Origin: Ignelater luminosus
Lineage: Eukaryota > Arthropoda > Insecta > Coleoptera > Elateridae
DNA: 64,000 bases
Assembly (NCBI GenBank): GCA_011009095.1
Contig: VTPC01001074.1
Span: 112,289 to 176,288 of the forward strand
Direction: 5' to 3'
Positions 48,547 to 60,088 of this stretch are shown here, in pieces. Each line of letters starts with the position of its first letter. Within the stretch, counting starts at the first letter, position 1. Made by a program: the position numbers and the translations under genes. The notes under the pieces were generated by a model. The model ran no database searches. It saw nothing but the letters and a program-made list of their open reading frames with translations, and was not told the DNA's origin.

Positions 48547-49560
48547 TGTCGTCTTCAGCAAACAAAATTTCATTGACAACGTGTATAGCTAAAACTAATA
48601 AATTATTAGTATTTCTGAAAACGCATTTTTCTTACAGCTGTTATACAAGTCCATCTTTCTTTAAAAACTTAGTAAAGTCTCTATTCCATTCAAATGGTGC
48701 TGGTTTCAAATCATAGAGTGGTTTTTTTTAATTTGCAGATTTTATCTGTTGTGTTATATCCTTCATGGAACATCCATGTAGTATATCTCTTTGTGAAGAT
48801 CGCCATAAAGAAATGCTGTTTTGATATTAAATTATCTTATAACTGCATTTTTTCATACAGCTAATAAAGCAAATAACAATCTCATAGCACTACTACTAAC
48901 TACTGCGCTATACACGTCTCTTCATAATTAAACACTATATGATCCACTAACGGCATTTTTATATCTATGTCGTACATAGTCATCTTGACGCCAGGGTCTT
49001 TTTGTTATTCTTTTCCTCGTTTCATCAACATCATCATTACCCATTTTTCTTTTTCAATTTCTGTATCTAAAACTTCCATTATTTCTCCTACTTCTGTTCT
49101 TGTTGCAAGAATTGCTGTCTTTTTTCTTTTTGTAAAGGCATGTTCAATGGTTTTTTTTGCCTACCTTCATCCGCTTACGATATAATCAACAAATACTTAT
49201 TTTCATTACGTGTTTGAAACTGTTTTAGATATTCTAATACATTAACATGTGCTGCAACACCAAAAACCTTCAAGTTACTCAGATTGGGCTTTCTTTGCAA
49301 CCACATTTCTGCTGGTGTTACATCTAAAGATTCTGTACAAGTTCTGCTAATTATCTATGCTGCAGTTTTACTAGCTTCTTCCCATAGTTTGGTACTTAAT
49401 CTAGAAGCAAAAATTAATGCATGAGCCTTTTCTAACAAGGTGTGGTTCATTCTTTCAGCTTTACCATAGGGCTAAGAAGAAATGTTTAGGTCGGATACTA
49501 TACGATTACTGGCAAAATATTTCGGATTCTAAAAAACAATATAATTAGTATTCACTAATA
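48547..49560 (-). mobile_element. Ty1/Copia fossil, pol region
   Basis: On the minus strand the integrase C-terminal block (PYGKAERMNHTLLEKAHAL) lies to the right, and reverse-transcriptase blocks (NIKTAFLYGDL, KPLYDLKPAPFEWNR) lie to the left. This is the Copia order and separates it from Gypsy. The copy is broken in several places, incomplete at both ends and old. No LTR was identified. Confidence 0.8.
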
Positions 49561-50860
49561 AAGATTTATGTAGGGCCAGATAAAGACTGCCTCGATGAAT
49601 GCAACATTTGCAATTCATTCGTTTACTGTGAATTAATTGTTACTGTTCAACAAGTTTGCTTTTAAACTTTTCTTGGTTTTTACCAACAAAACAAAGCAAT
49701 TCTTAAAACCTACTCTGACATTCATCATGTACATTCTTATTAAAACCGTATTGGAGTATGGAAGATGACCTTTACATGATCTATTGCCATTTCTCTCATC
49801 AATTTCATTACGTCATTATTTGGCATCCTTAATCTGGTTGTAAGATTTCTAGTCTTCTGACGTAAGCACGTCGAATAGCATTGATAGGGTTGAAGGGTTC
49901 TGATAATTTAAAAAACAGAACTGTGTCTTGTGTCTACAAATGCTTAATACAATCTTATCATGTGACTTAAGTTGTGTACATTTAGAATTGTGCATCCTAA
50001 TGCAGGTATATTTGCTGGATGCGTTACAATTAATTCCTGAACTTGAAAACCTTTGAAAACTCCTTTAGAATTATTTATGTTATTATCAAGTCAAGCCAAT
50101 AATTCTTCAACTTGTCTTTTACACTAGTTTCTGCAAACCTTTATTGTCATACCACTTTTTAAACAGCTCCCTAACTTTTTCCGCACTAAAGTTGTAGTAT
50201 TTTAAATATGAACTTGTGTCACCAAACTTGTAATTGCTTCAAAGTACCTGATAGAATCCAAAATTCCTGTAATTAATAGGTCATCTGCATTTTTATCACT
50301 GCCTTTTGTAACTACACAATTACACATATAAAAGTTAACAAGCTCGTTGCAAAGATCGTTGCTTTTGGAAAAAGCAAATTTGAATTCATCGAGGAGGACA
50401 AAATTTTTGTGACGCAGATATCGAGATAATCGAGCAATAATGTTTATACCATGAAATATTTTATAATTGAATTTGTTACATCACATTCTACATTTCTTTC
50501 TTTTATCATCATCCAATTCCAACTCTTTACATTTAATAGGTGCTTATGACATGCAAAAACTTCGTGTATCACTTTTCTACATTAATCCTCAACATTCTAC
50601 GACAAAGAAAACTGATGTAGATTAAGGTATACTTTTAAAAGAGAGCTTAGAAAAATTTCTCGTCTTCTATCTCTGAGATATTCTTTGCCGTTTCTTTCTA
50701 TGTATCCTGTCACTTCAGCAACTTGATCGTCGATACTGGCAGTTTTCCCAAACTGTCTCGGTGATGTTATCAGTATTCTAGGGTTGGTACCTTTCTTTGA
50801 TGATCTTGCCATTTTCATCTTTAGGTTCTTTTTAGACAAACACTTTTATTAGAAGCGTTT
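49561..50860 (-). mobile_element. Probable upstream part of the Copia fossil
   Basis: Continuous with the pol region and with scattered minus-strand coding-like stretches (for example around 49800-49990, 50270-50400 and 50597-50839). None gives a domain I can name securely. Assignment to the same element is inference from position and orientation. It is heavily broken. Confidence 0.35.
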
Positions 50861-50869
50861 TGCCAACAG

Positions 50870-52980
50870 ATCTGTCTGCTTTCAAGACTACTTTAAGCAA
50901 TTATGTAGAACTACTTTCTAACATAATACTTCCACTTATAGTTACTTTCTGTAAATAGAGGATAGTAGTAATTGGATACTCAAAATGGTCAAATATGAGA
51001 ATACAATTAAATGTACTTGCTTATAGCTATTACAATGTTTTTTATTTTTGTCTTTTACAGCTTAGCTACTCATAATGAGGAAGAAATAATCTTAGTCTCT
51101 CATATATTTTCTTATAAAAGAACATCCAAAATGATGCAGGAGCCATCACATCATGAAAATACTGTAACACCAGAAAGCTCAGTTTCAGACTTTTTTTTAT
51201 TTATCAATCCATAACGAGCACCAACTTAATTTTACGTTATCTCAACTCTTCACTAATATTAATAAAGTCACACCAGGGTATATTCCGTTTTGAGTCTTCG
51301 ACGGATTACCTTAGTTAGCTTGTTCAAAGCTTTGAAACCGTGTTTCTCCTTTGCTTTCCGAATTAATCCCAATAGTATACCTGTTATATGTATGTATATG
51401 TATAACTCAATGGGTCTTAATAGTTTGGACTTTTGTTCTGTTATAAATCCTCAATCGGAATTATATCGAGCTTGTGAATTCTCGGTTTTGCTTAAGGGTG
51501 CATATCGTGCAATAACAAGCTGTAAAATGTTACTTATGAACCAGTCTTTTTCAGAAATTTAAATAATTTCATTAATGAAAAGGGAATATACTAGATCTTC
51601 GACCGTTTGGATAGGTCTGGAATGAACTGTATATTTCAAAAACAAAAAGGTTTTACACACATAATATGTATCTATATAATTTTTTCTTTCTATAACCAGC
51701 TTGAAATACATTTTGAAAATAAATGGCCAGCATTTATGGTTTTTAAAATACTATAGATACATAATTATTCCCTATCAACAATCGCTAACTTCAAACGTCC
51801 TTGCAGATTTGAGTGGGGAATGAAAATGCAGTCGTGAAACATCAGGTATAGTTTAATAGATAAAAATAAAGCAATTTCTATTAACATATAAAATTTGGAT
51901 CTGTCTAACTAGAACATGTTATTTTCCATATAAGTATTTGAGTTAACTAATTTGTTGTTATTCTATAGTTCAGTGTAGACTAGATCATTCTGGACCAATT
52001 CTATCGTATGAATCCTGTTATTACAATACATCATTTACGAGTTAGCATTAAAAGAACTTTCCGCATTAATTCAATTCAAACCAATTGTAATTACATAAAT
52101 CTATTTTAGTGGCTTTTGAGGATTCATTTGATGAAAGAGCATTTAAAATGTTATGTCCATAAATTACATTAGTATACTAGTTAACATTATTAGTTCCATA
52201 TAAACCTTCGTTAGATTTCAAAGGGAAGTTAATAGACGGTAGCCTTTGCTTCGAAGTTAATAGCTAGTGCGCTTTAATGGTTGGTTCATCTTACATAACC
52301 GGGATAAAGATATATAGGCCGACATTTTCCAGCTCGCGGGGCGCAATTCCCCAGAAAGGTCGTATCGTAAGCAATTGGTGAACTCTTACGTCTTTTTTCC
52401 TTTTTGTGTTTCTGTTATACATAGTTTTGTAAGATACAAATTTTAGCGTTTTATTATTTTGACATTCGAAATATTTTTCCATGACAGTAATATTATAACA
52501 CAAATGTAAAGAAAAATACTGATCAACTGGTCGATGTTGTTTATTTTTTCTGCGCCTTCTCTCTAAAGAATTTCAGTATAATATAAAAAAGAAAAAACTT
52601 TAATGTTAACTGTAACCATTCTAGTTTGCATCCGCTGGTACAAAAAAGAATAATGGTGGAATTTTAGTGAAAATTACCTACTTAATTATTTCAATTTACT
52701 TTAGTTGCCGCAATTCGTTTTCCTCAAATAAGCCTAAAAGTAATTAAGAGTTGAATGTATGAAACAAAAACCCACAGCTGTTTTCTTTCATAGTTTCAAA
52801 GTTGAAAAGGACCTGTTGTTTCTCATGTTGTCAGTTAACACTCTTTGGATATTTCTAGACAAATTTACGCACTCAATACTGTATGCGGAAGTATGGAATA
52901 AAATCTATATCCTCAAACCTGTTTTTTTTTTCGTCGGGACAGCGCTTGAATATATAATTTTAAGAGCGCACACTTTGACT
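50870..52980. other. Non-coding stretch, nothing recognised
   Basis: AT-rich with a slightly GC-richer patch near 52.3 kb. No supported features. Confidence 0.35.
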
Positions 52981-52985
52981 GCATA

Positions 52986-53060
52986 TACAGGGCGCCCCAC
53001 AATGAATGCCTGACATCTCGACATTGTTTCTTCAACATTTTTTCTCATTTTTCTCAAAAT
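52986..53060 (+). repeat. Solitary transposon end
   Basis: TATACAGGGCGCCCCACAAT beside TA looks like the left end of a Tc1/mariner-type MITE. No right end was found within several kilobases. Confidence 0.3.
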
Positions 53061-53299
53061 CTAATTTATAGTGTTATTCCATCTTAAATCAGCAAATGGT
53101 GGTTGCCAAATGATTTATGAGTTATAAGAATTTAGAAACACGGAGCATAAAAGTGTCAAATAAAATAGAAAATTTCTTTGATAGCTTGGCCGTAGCTAAG
53201 TTGCATTAAGAATACCAAACACTGTAAAGAATCAATCTGAGCAATAGAATTTTCGTGAGATTTGTCAACACTCTATTTATGACATAAGCACAACCTAGA

Positions 53300-53700
53300 A
53301 TAATTTAAATTAAATATAAAGGTTGTTTGGACCATATAGTCTGACTATTGATTAAAAACAGAAACATGAAATGAGGAAGTTGTCGTGCAAGTTGAAGGTG
53401 CAGTGGGAGGTTTCCTGCATAAACTCCAGAACACAGGCAACCTGAGAAGGGCAGATTCAGGCCACCTATCTTTCTCATAAGCTCAGACTGTGCTATCTTA
53501 GTAACACGCCTGGACAAGAATTGCCAGGTAACAGGTAACAAACAGATCTGAAACAATACTGAACTGATTCTGCCATATGATGGAGTGATCTGAATCACAA
53601 ATGGACTAAAGACTTTAAATGAAAAAGATATTATGTAAACAAACAAATTTAGAGTCGTTTTCGGCGAGGCCGTTATTTGAAGCTGATTACAAAAAGTTTG
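53300..53700. other. GC-richer segment, origin unclear
   Basis: Composition is nearer to coding DNA than its surroundings, and a 113-codon minus-strand frame crosses it (53305-53646). The translation shows no motif I know. It may be part of the adjacent LINE or another decayed repeat. Confidence 0.25.
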
Positions 53701-53934
53701 AACCGTTACATTCTATTGATGAATTCGGTTTAAGCAATGACAGAAGTTGAAATAATTTTGAAACAACCTAAATTCTTGGTTTAAAACAGTGCAAAATGCT
53801 TTTCCTGAACCAGAGCTGGTTCTAGGAATTTCTTCAGAGATGCTATAAACACGTGAATCAAAGAACAACAAAGTCAGATCTGCACTAATTATTCCATAAA
53901 TAAACATGAGAAAAAATTTATAGATATGGTCCAT

Positions 53935-54255
53935 TAAAGGTAGTCTAGGGGCTCGTTAAACTCGATTGAAAACCATAGACCACTTCTCTGTGAGAAATCA
54001 CCTTCGCAATATCAAACTGTTTAATGGTAATACGGACTGCAGACTATGTGGGGAAGTCACTGAAACAGTTAAACACGTACTCTTTTGAGGCAGTCTTGCA
54101 AAGATTCAAGCCATTCGGATTTGACATAACGGTACCGAAGAACATCAGCCTCTACTCGATCAAGAACCTGTGTTGCCTGCTTCAAAACACGAGGTTGCTT
54201 GAATGGAGCTAGTTGTAATGAACAGTTCTCACAATTTAATAATAATAATAATAAT
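53935..54255 (+). pseudogene. LINE 3' end with C-terminal zinc-knuckle-like motif and (TAA)n tail
   Basis: The plus strand reads HFSVRNHLRNIKLFNGNTDC then RLCGEVTETVKHVLF, which is the CxxC...H knuckle typically found at the C-terminus of I/R1/Jockey-type LINE ORF2 proteins. A shifted frame continues EAVLQRFKPFGFD to LLEWS and a stop near 54211. After a short 3' UTR the copy ends in (TAA)n at 54238-54255. One stop and frame change follow HVLF. It is a typical 5'-truncated, dead insertion. Confidence 0.7.
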
Positions 54256-54259
54256 TCAA

Positions 54260-54640
54260 GCTGAAAACTGTAATTTTTGCGTGCCTTATTTGATTGTATA
54301 TAGTTCGCTACTTAGTAAAGTAGAGAACTGAGGTAGGCTTCGTATGAAAGTCTAGAAAATAACGCTTCCTGTATAAGGTGTAGTGTAATATAAAGTAGCA
54401 ATTATACTTGCTATTTGCTATGTTTTAAACTTTTGAATATTTTGAATAAGGTGTCTGGCCTAACAGTAGAATGTAAGAATTTAGACCTAAAGCTATGACA
54501 GCTTTTTATAATGGTATAAATATTATTTGACGCTAATTCTATTCATTGTTTGTACGCAACTAAAATATCCCCGCCGACCGTATCGAAAACATATTATGCT
54601 ACAATAATGTTTTGTAACAAAATTGCTTCCAGTTCGGTAT
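54260..54640. other. Spacer before LTR copy 2
   Basis: Non-coding. It may contain eroded internal sequence of the same LTR element, comparable with the flank of copy 1, but I cannot show this. Confidence 0.25.
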
Positions 54641-54644
54641 TTAA

Positions 54645-55552
54645 ATGTTAGATCGATTTCAAAATTATTCCGTTTCTAATTCTGTAAAATGTTTATGGTA
54701 GATGTTTGTAATTATTATTATACATTATGTTTGTAAACGAATTTTGTATTTAATTGAAAATGTATAAAATCAAATAGCATTTTCCCCTGTGTATTCCTTT
54801 CCTCTGTATGTTTTAGAGTGTGGAAAGTACAGCCGCATTCTAACTTGGTTATAAAGCCACGCATTATAATCAATATAATTGGATCACTATAGTATTGGAA
54901 AGCTGGAAAGATTACAAGAGAGAAGAATTAGCGAACCGAAGGAATTGATAAAGGGCAAATGGTAAACAACTTCACTGTGGCGGTTGGTGAAACCTCTACT
55001 CCAGGAATAGTCGCATCATTTTCCCGGTGCTACGAATTTTTGTGCGGGACTCCCGTGTATAGTGCTGCATGGTGCATGCAGCTATTCTCCGAAACCTCAT
55101 CATACACTATGTGGAGGACAACGTCCACATCATTCCCCGATGCTGAAGTATCGATGCAAGACTCTATTCAAGACCATTCTCCCGTGCGTAGTACTGCGTG
55201 GTGGGTACTGTTACTCTCCCAACATAGGGTGCTGTCGCTGTAGTGATCATTTTTAAACTCTCACTGTCTGCAAAGGACTACCGTCGTTTCACGATCTATC
55301 TCATTGATGGTATACTTGAGGTTCGACCTTAATTGTCGACCATTGTAACCTTTACCATCTGTTTGTTCTTTCTTAAAAAATTTTTTTTCCGTTGATTTCT
55401 CATTAATTTATTTCCTTTTTGTTCTAATAAATAAAACCTTTATTTGTTTACTCAAATTTGAGATTTTTGCTTTAATTAATAATTGACCCCTGGATTTCCG
55501 TCCCTTCACTTAATTATTATTATTAAAAGTTTTCGACCCTTGCAAAAGTATC
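54645..55552 (+). mobile_element. LTR-like fossil, copy 2 (Ty3/Gypsy-like)
   Basis: It shares landmarks with 14358-14963 in the same order: TATTTAAATGTTAG at the start, TTCTGTAAAATGTTTATGG, a CCCGTGCGTAGTACTG block, ATAAATAAAACC and a TGGCTCCCTAGC primer-site-like word at its end. It is longer than copy 1, and an internal part near 54960-55200 shows repeated sub-blocks. Old and broken. Confidence 0.5.
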
Positions 55553-55640
55553 TGGCTCCCTAGCAAACCCCAACGGTGTAATAGCAAAAAATAAGTGCGC
55601 AAAACCGACAGAGAGAGAGAGTGTCGCAAGTTGAATCAAA
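55553..55640 (+). mobile_element. Leader behind LTR copy 2
   Basis: TGGCTCCCTAGCAAACCCC followed by a short GA run and TGTCGCAAGTTG, matching the leader layout of copy 1. No coding remnant follows. Confidence 0.35.
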
Positions 55641-55644
55641 ATTT

Positions 55645-56290
55645 GCCTGCATGTTCAGTTTCACTCAAATTAACATCAAAATAGTAAATGCCTTTAGAAA
55701 TGTCCTTACAAAGAGATATAAATACATGATCACCAGACGTTCTTGGCACTACTAATTTTCTACTAAGTAATTTAAAAATTAGTAGAAATGTACGATTCAA
55801 ATCCATTCGTAGTAAAAGTCACATGCGTGTTATTAAGTGTCTATACGTCTCGCTCAATTTCAAGGAGAGAAAAGACGCAACCGCTTCCAGCTAGTGGTCA
55901 TGCGTAGAAAAAAAACCTCATGCCATGACAACATAGTAACCTTTTTGTACATTTAGGCTAATTTTTGAAAATTGTCTTAATACAGTTAGATCACCTACAG
56001 ATACGATGTATACAGGAATTCGTCAAGATAGACAACTTTGTTTTGTCATTTTTCATTCAATCATAAGTATTAGTTGCTTTTCTTTTGTAAGACATTAGAA
56101 ACGTGTAATTAGATCTACGCCTGTGTAAATAAAAACCTACGGGCAATTAACTGTAAAACAAGATATTTTACTATTTTTAAACTGTAGGGCTTTATTGTAT
56201 TAGTAACTTCGATGATATGTGATAACGAACAGGCGTTATTCGCTTTTGCAAATGTTCAAAGCTTTCTATTTTTATCCGCTTTTAAAATTA
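55645..56290. other. Non-coding stretch, nothing recognised
   Basis: No supported features. Confidence 0.35.
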
Positions 56291-56336
56291 TTTGTTGTAC
56301 GTAGACGTAGGTAATTCCTCGACAAGAAGGGCAAAT

Positions 56337-56552
56337 ATGTCGGATTCTATTATTAATTTCCAAACTTTTAGTAGAAACAGAAAAAATAAAATCTCAGTGT
56401 TTATAAAAATTGCTCTTTTAGTGGTAGCTGCCATAATTTACAGCATATTTATAATTTTTAAAGCAAGCCATATTGATTTTATTTGCGTCTGCGTTAGATG
56501 TTTCGGATGGAGAACACAAGGTTTGCAAATTTTGATATCATTTTACTTTTAA
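56337..56552 (+). CDS. Possible small single-pass membrane peptide, 71 residues
   Basis: ATG at 56337 (context CAAATATG) opens MSDSIINFQTFSRNRKNKIS, followed by one strongly hydrophobic segment (VFIKIALLVVAAIIYSIFII, about residues 21-40) preceded by basic residues. That fits a signal anchor. The remainder is CVCVRCFGWRTQ-rich. An upstream in-frame ATG at 56292 would add 15 residues. There is no nearby polyadenylation signal and I recognise no family. A chance AT-rich frame, which easily encodes hydrophobic residues, is a serious alternative. Confidence 0.25.
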   Translation: MSDSIINFQTFSRNRKNKISVFIKIALLVVAAIIYSIFIIFKASHIDFICVCVRCFGWRTQGLQILISFYF

Positions 56553-56559
56553 TTAATCG

Positions 56560-57185
56560 ACTGCGAGACTAACTTTATTTTGGACGACAAAGAAACGTGA
56601 AATGCTGTCAGTTTGCTCAAAGGCGTAATATGAACTTTATTATTACTCCTGTTTTTATAGAGATTCTGGTTTGCGTTGTTTTTTAGCAACCAGTGCTGTC
56701 CGCCAGTCCGCTAGAACTCAATTGTTTTAGAATTCAATGTAATTTAATAAGTTAGAAATGGGGTCGTTTCATGACGAACGAGCATAAATTTATAATGTAT
56801 CGCCATCTCTACTACTCGGGGAGTTATGTCGTTATGCACAAAGTTAGCTTCAATCTAACTTGGTTTTGAATTAACATGGCATTTGAGTTTATTAATTATG
56901 GTGAGGTGGTCTGAGCGTTGATATAAGCGGATGAGAATCTTAACTTGGAAAATGCCGTGACCTCTTAAAGTACTTTCAAGAATAAACAGCAAACGTAAGA
57001 GCAAAAAACCTATAAGAATTTCATTTGCTGAACAGAATATTTGTCATCTTTCCAGAAAGAAATTTTGTTCATTGAGATTATATAAACATAAAAGAGGAGA
57101 TTCCGTCAAGTGCGCTGTTATTTAATTTCGTAGCTTTCAGGAAAATGTTGCTTTGTTGTTGTATTATGCAGACCTACCTATCGTG
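56560..57185. other. Non-coding stretch, nothing recognised
   Basis: No supported features. Confidence 0.35.
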
Positions 57186-57186
57186 C

Positions 57187-57285
57187 AGGGGCGGATTTTA
57201 GCAGGGACTATTGGGACTATCAGTCCTATGGACTCCCGAGAGAACAGAATGCCGGCGCCGCAGGGAACCTTATGTCAAGTTAAAT
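57187..57285 (+). repeat. Solitary hAT-like terminus
   Basis: CAGGGGCGGATTTTAGCAGG followed by a GC-rich stretch with CTCCCGAGAG resembles the left end of hAT transposons in insects. No right end or 8-bp target duplication was found. Confidence 0.3.
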
Positions 57286-57369
57286 GTACGCACAATATGC
57301 TACTGTATTCTTTCCTTCTTAATCTTATCACTTACTTTGTTGTTCCTAAAATAACTAGAACGAATTAGT

Positions 57370-59535
57370 AATAACTAAACTAATAAGTAATTTGTAATGT
57401 TCATTGCAAAATTAAAAACACGCTTAAGCTTACGTGAAAATCTAGAAATTCAGAAAAGCATATATCGAATAATGATTAACTATTTACCTACTTTATAAGC
57501 CCAATGAAAAAGAAATTCAAAAAGATATATTCAACACCTTTCGAAATCTCTGTGCATCTCATGCAACCATAAACATTGGATAGAGTTGTTCTTTCTTTAA
57601 AAGAGAAGTCAGATATTAGTGCCGAAAGAAGGTTCAAAAGACCAGTTTACACGATTTCTTTAGAAAAGAATAGAGATGCACTCTCAAATCGAATTTTAAC
57701 TAAATATTAGTGAAATGTGTATGCATGCATTAATACTGCGAAAATTAGTAAACAATACATCCTTGAAGGAATTTTATAATTGGTGGTCTGTACTCTAGAA
57801 ATTCCTAGAAAATATTATTGGACAGTTCATTTTTCCTTCTTTTCTAACAAACTCGTTTATCCGTGCAATTATCTCTTATGAAACATACAAAAAATTTAAT
57901 CCCATGATTAAGGGAAAATCAAATAACGTTTATTAGATTCACTGCCAATAAATCTCACCAATCGAACAGATAATTGCTCAATTTTTTGATTGGATACTAA
58001 TTGGAAATTAATATTTAAAGCGTTCGATCGTGAGGAATTAATTATGTATTACTTTACAAAAGCTTCTCACTACTTACTACAATAAGAGATTTTAATTACA
58101 AATTCACGTCGGTTATTAAACAATGGAAAATATGCAAGAATTTGAAATGAATGAATATCTAGGATGTGTAAAATACTAAAGAGTCATTCCATATTAATTA
58201 GGAATCAGAAATTCTTTGGATTTTCTTAAATATTTATTCAATACAAAATTAACGGTAATAACTCGTTACCGAAAAAACGAGAAAAGTAAAGAAGAACCAT
58301 TTTTCATGAACATTCAATGATATACAGCATAAGTGGTTTTACAAGTTTTAATGCCAAGGTCACTCAGAAATTTCTCATATTTGAGTTTCTTCAAAAGACG
58401 TATAATTCAAACTTTTCGAAGGATTGCTAACAATTCCTGCAAATTTTTGTTTTCACATATAACAAATTCCAAGATGGGGCCATATCTTTTCTTATTGAAT
58501 AAGTAATTTCTATGTTCCTTCAACTGGTAATGCTCGTAAGAATCTATCTTTTAATAACTTCTTTTGTTAATTTTCGAATTGAAGAAATACTGATACATCT
58601 CCAATTAAAAACTAAGCTGCTACCCTGATTTGCTTTAGGTATGATTTTAAAATTTAATAAAATAAACAACCAAAGCTTTTATAATTTACTGTGCCTGACA
58701 CCTAACTGAAACTGAGCCTGAGATCAGAAAACACAAATCAACAATTTCTTTACAAACCTGTTTCAATTTCATGTTTTCTCTTAAGAACTGAAAGATTGTT
58801 GTTGATCTGTGAACGACTAATTCGTTCTTAAAATGTGTCAACAAAATCATCAGTTGGTGTCAAAATTGTACCTGTACTAAAACCTAGTGCATGTAAGTAC
58901 TGTTTTCAACCCTTTGTGTTTGATTGTATTCTAAGATAGTTTTTTAGGTTATTATTTCTTGGACGGTCTTTACACTAATCTAGCATCAGTAACATTTTGT
59001 AGTTGGTACTGAAATGGTACTGAGTTGACGCATATCCAATTTTCATTAGGATTTCTACGTTATGACAATTTCTATAAAATTGTAACGTTTTTTGAATTCT
59101 CCAGGTTGTTTGGTATTTTATAATTAAAATTTATTAAAATGCCCATAATATAAAGAATTTTTGACATTACGAGTAATTGTTTTTTAAGCATAAATAACTG
59201 ATCTATAAAGTGCTCAATTATAACGTAACTTACTTGTGCGACAACTCTAGATTATTTCGGAAAGGTATGATTTATAGTAGATTAATTCCATGTGAAGCGG
59301 CTCAGAATTGCATATATTGGTTGCTTGGTTATTTTAGAAAATCTTAATTTTTTGTACGTGCTAGAATGTCTGGGTTACTTGTTTTAGGAACTTGGAAGAA
59401 AAACTATTATTTTTGCGGATTGAAGTACGTGTTTCCTATCTGCTGAGTTTAAAAGATTTACTGAAAAACTGACATTGCTCTTGTTTTAATAGTAATATTA
59501 GTAATATTCTGTAACTCAACATATAAAAGGGATCA
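57370..59535. other. Non-coding stretch, nothing recognised
   Basis: AT-rich with no frames or repeats that I can support. Confidence 0.35.
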
Positions 59536-59539
59536 AGTA

Positions 59540-59880
59540 GTATCGGAAGCTGAGTTTGTTTCTAATAATTCCGCTACGAGACAAATACCAAGCAAGTTGC
59601 TGTATGGTATAGAACAAGCAGGGAAAGTGATAGATGGGGTAAGAGATATATCTTCAGATTATCAGCAAGAGAGAAAGAGATCTAGAGGAAATAGAGGAAA
59701 ATGCAAATGAGAATGTCAAAGAAAAACTGAAATACAGTAAAGAAAATTATGATTAAGAGATTCTGTATACTTGGTTGCTACTGTGTGTTTCATCATTAAA
59801 GAAGGAGGTGGTGTAAGTTTGATAAAAATGAAAGAAACCGCTAATGCCCTTTATGAATGATTACAATGTCAAATACGACT
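59540..59880 (+). mobile_element. Short LTR-retroelement fossil, integrase C-terminal region (Ty3/Gypsy-like)
   Basis: Plus-strand stretches resemble the region behind the Gypsy integrase core: NNSATRQIPSKLLYGIEQ (compare the family's NxSxxxTPxELVYG pattern) and, further on, KEKLKYSKENYD. It is a small broken and old scrap without LTRs. Confidence 0.45.
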
Positions 59881-60088
59881 ATGAGTGACCAGATGTATTA
59901 ATGTTTATTTTACTTTAATGTTCAAATATATCTTTGTGTATTTTTTTAAGATTATTCATATTTATACATTATCATTATACGTTTAATAACTGATGATACT
60001 TAAGTATGTTGACTGCTTTAAATAATGTTTTGATTTATGCAATAAGTTATCTTATGGAGATGTGCTTTTCACTACTTTCTATATTATA

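Noticed and set aside
53305-53646. 113-codon minus-strand frame in a GC-richer patch
   Set aside because: No motif recognised. The patch adjoins LINE sequence and is more likely repeat-derived.
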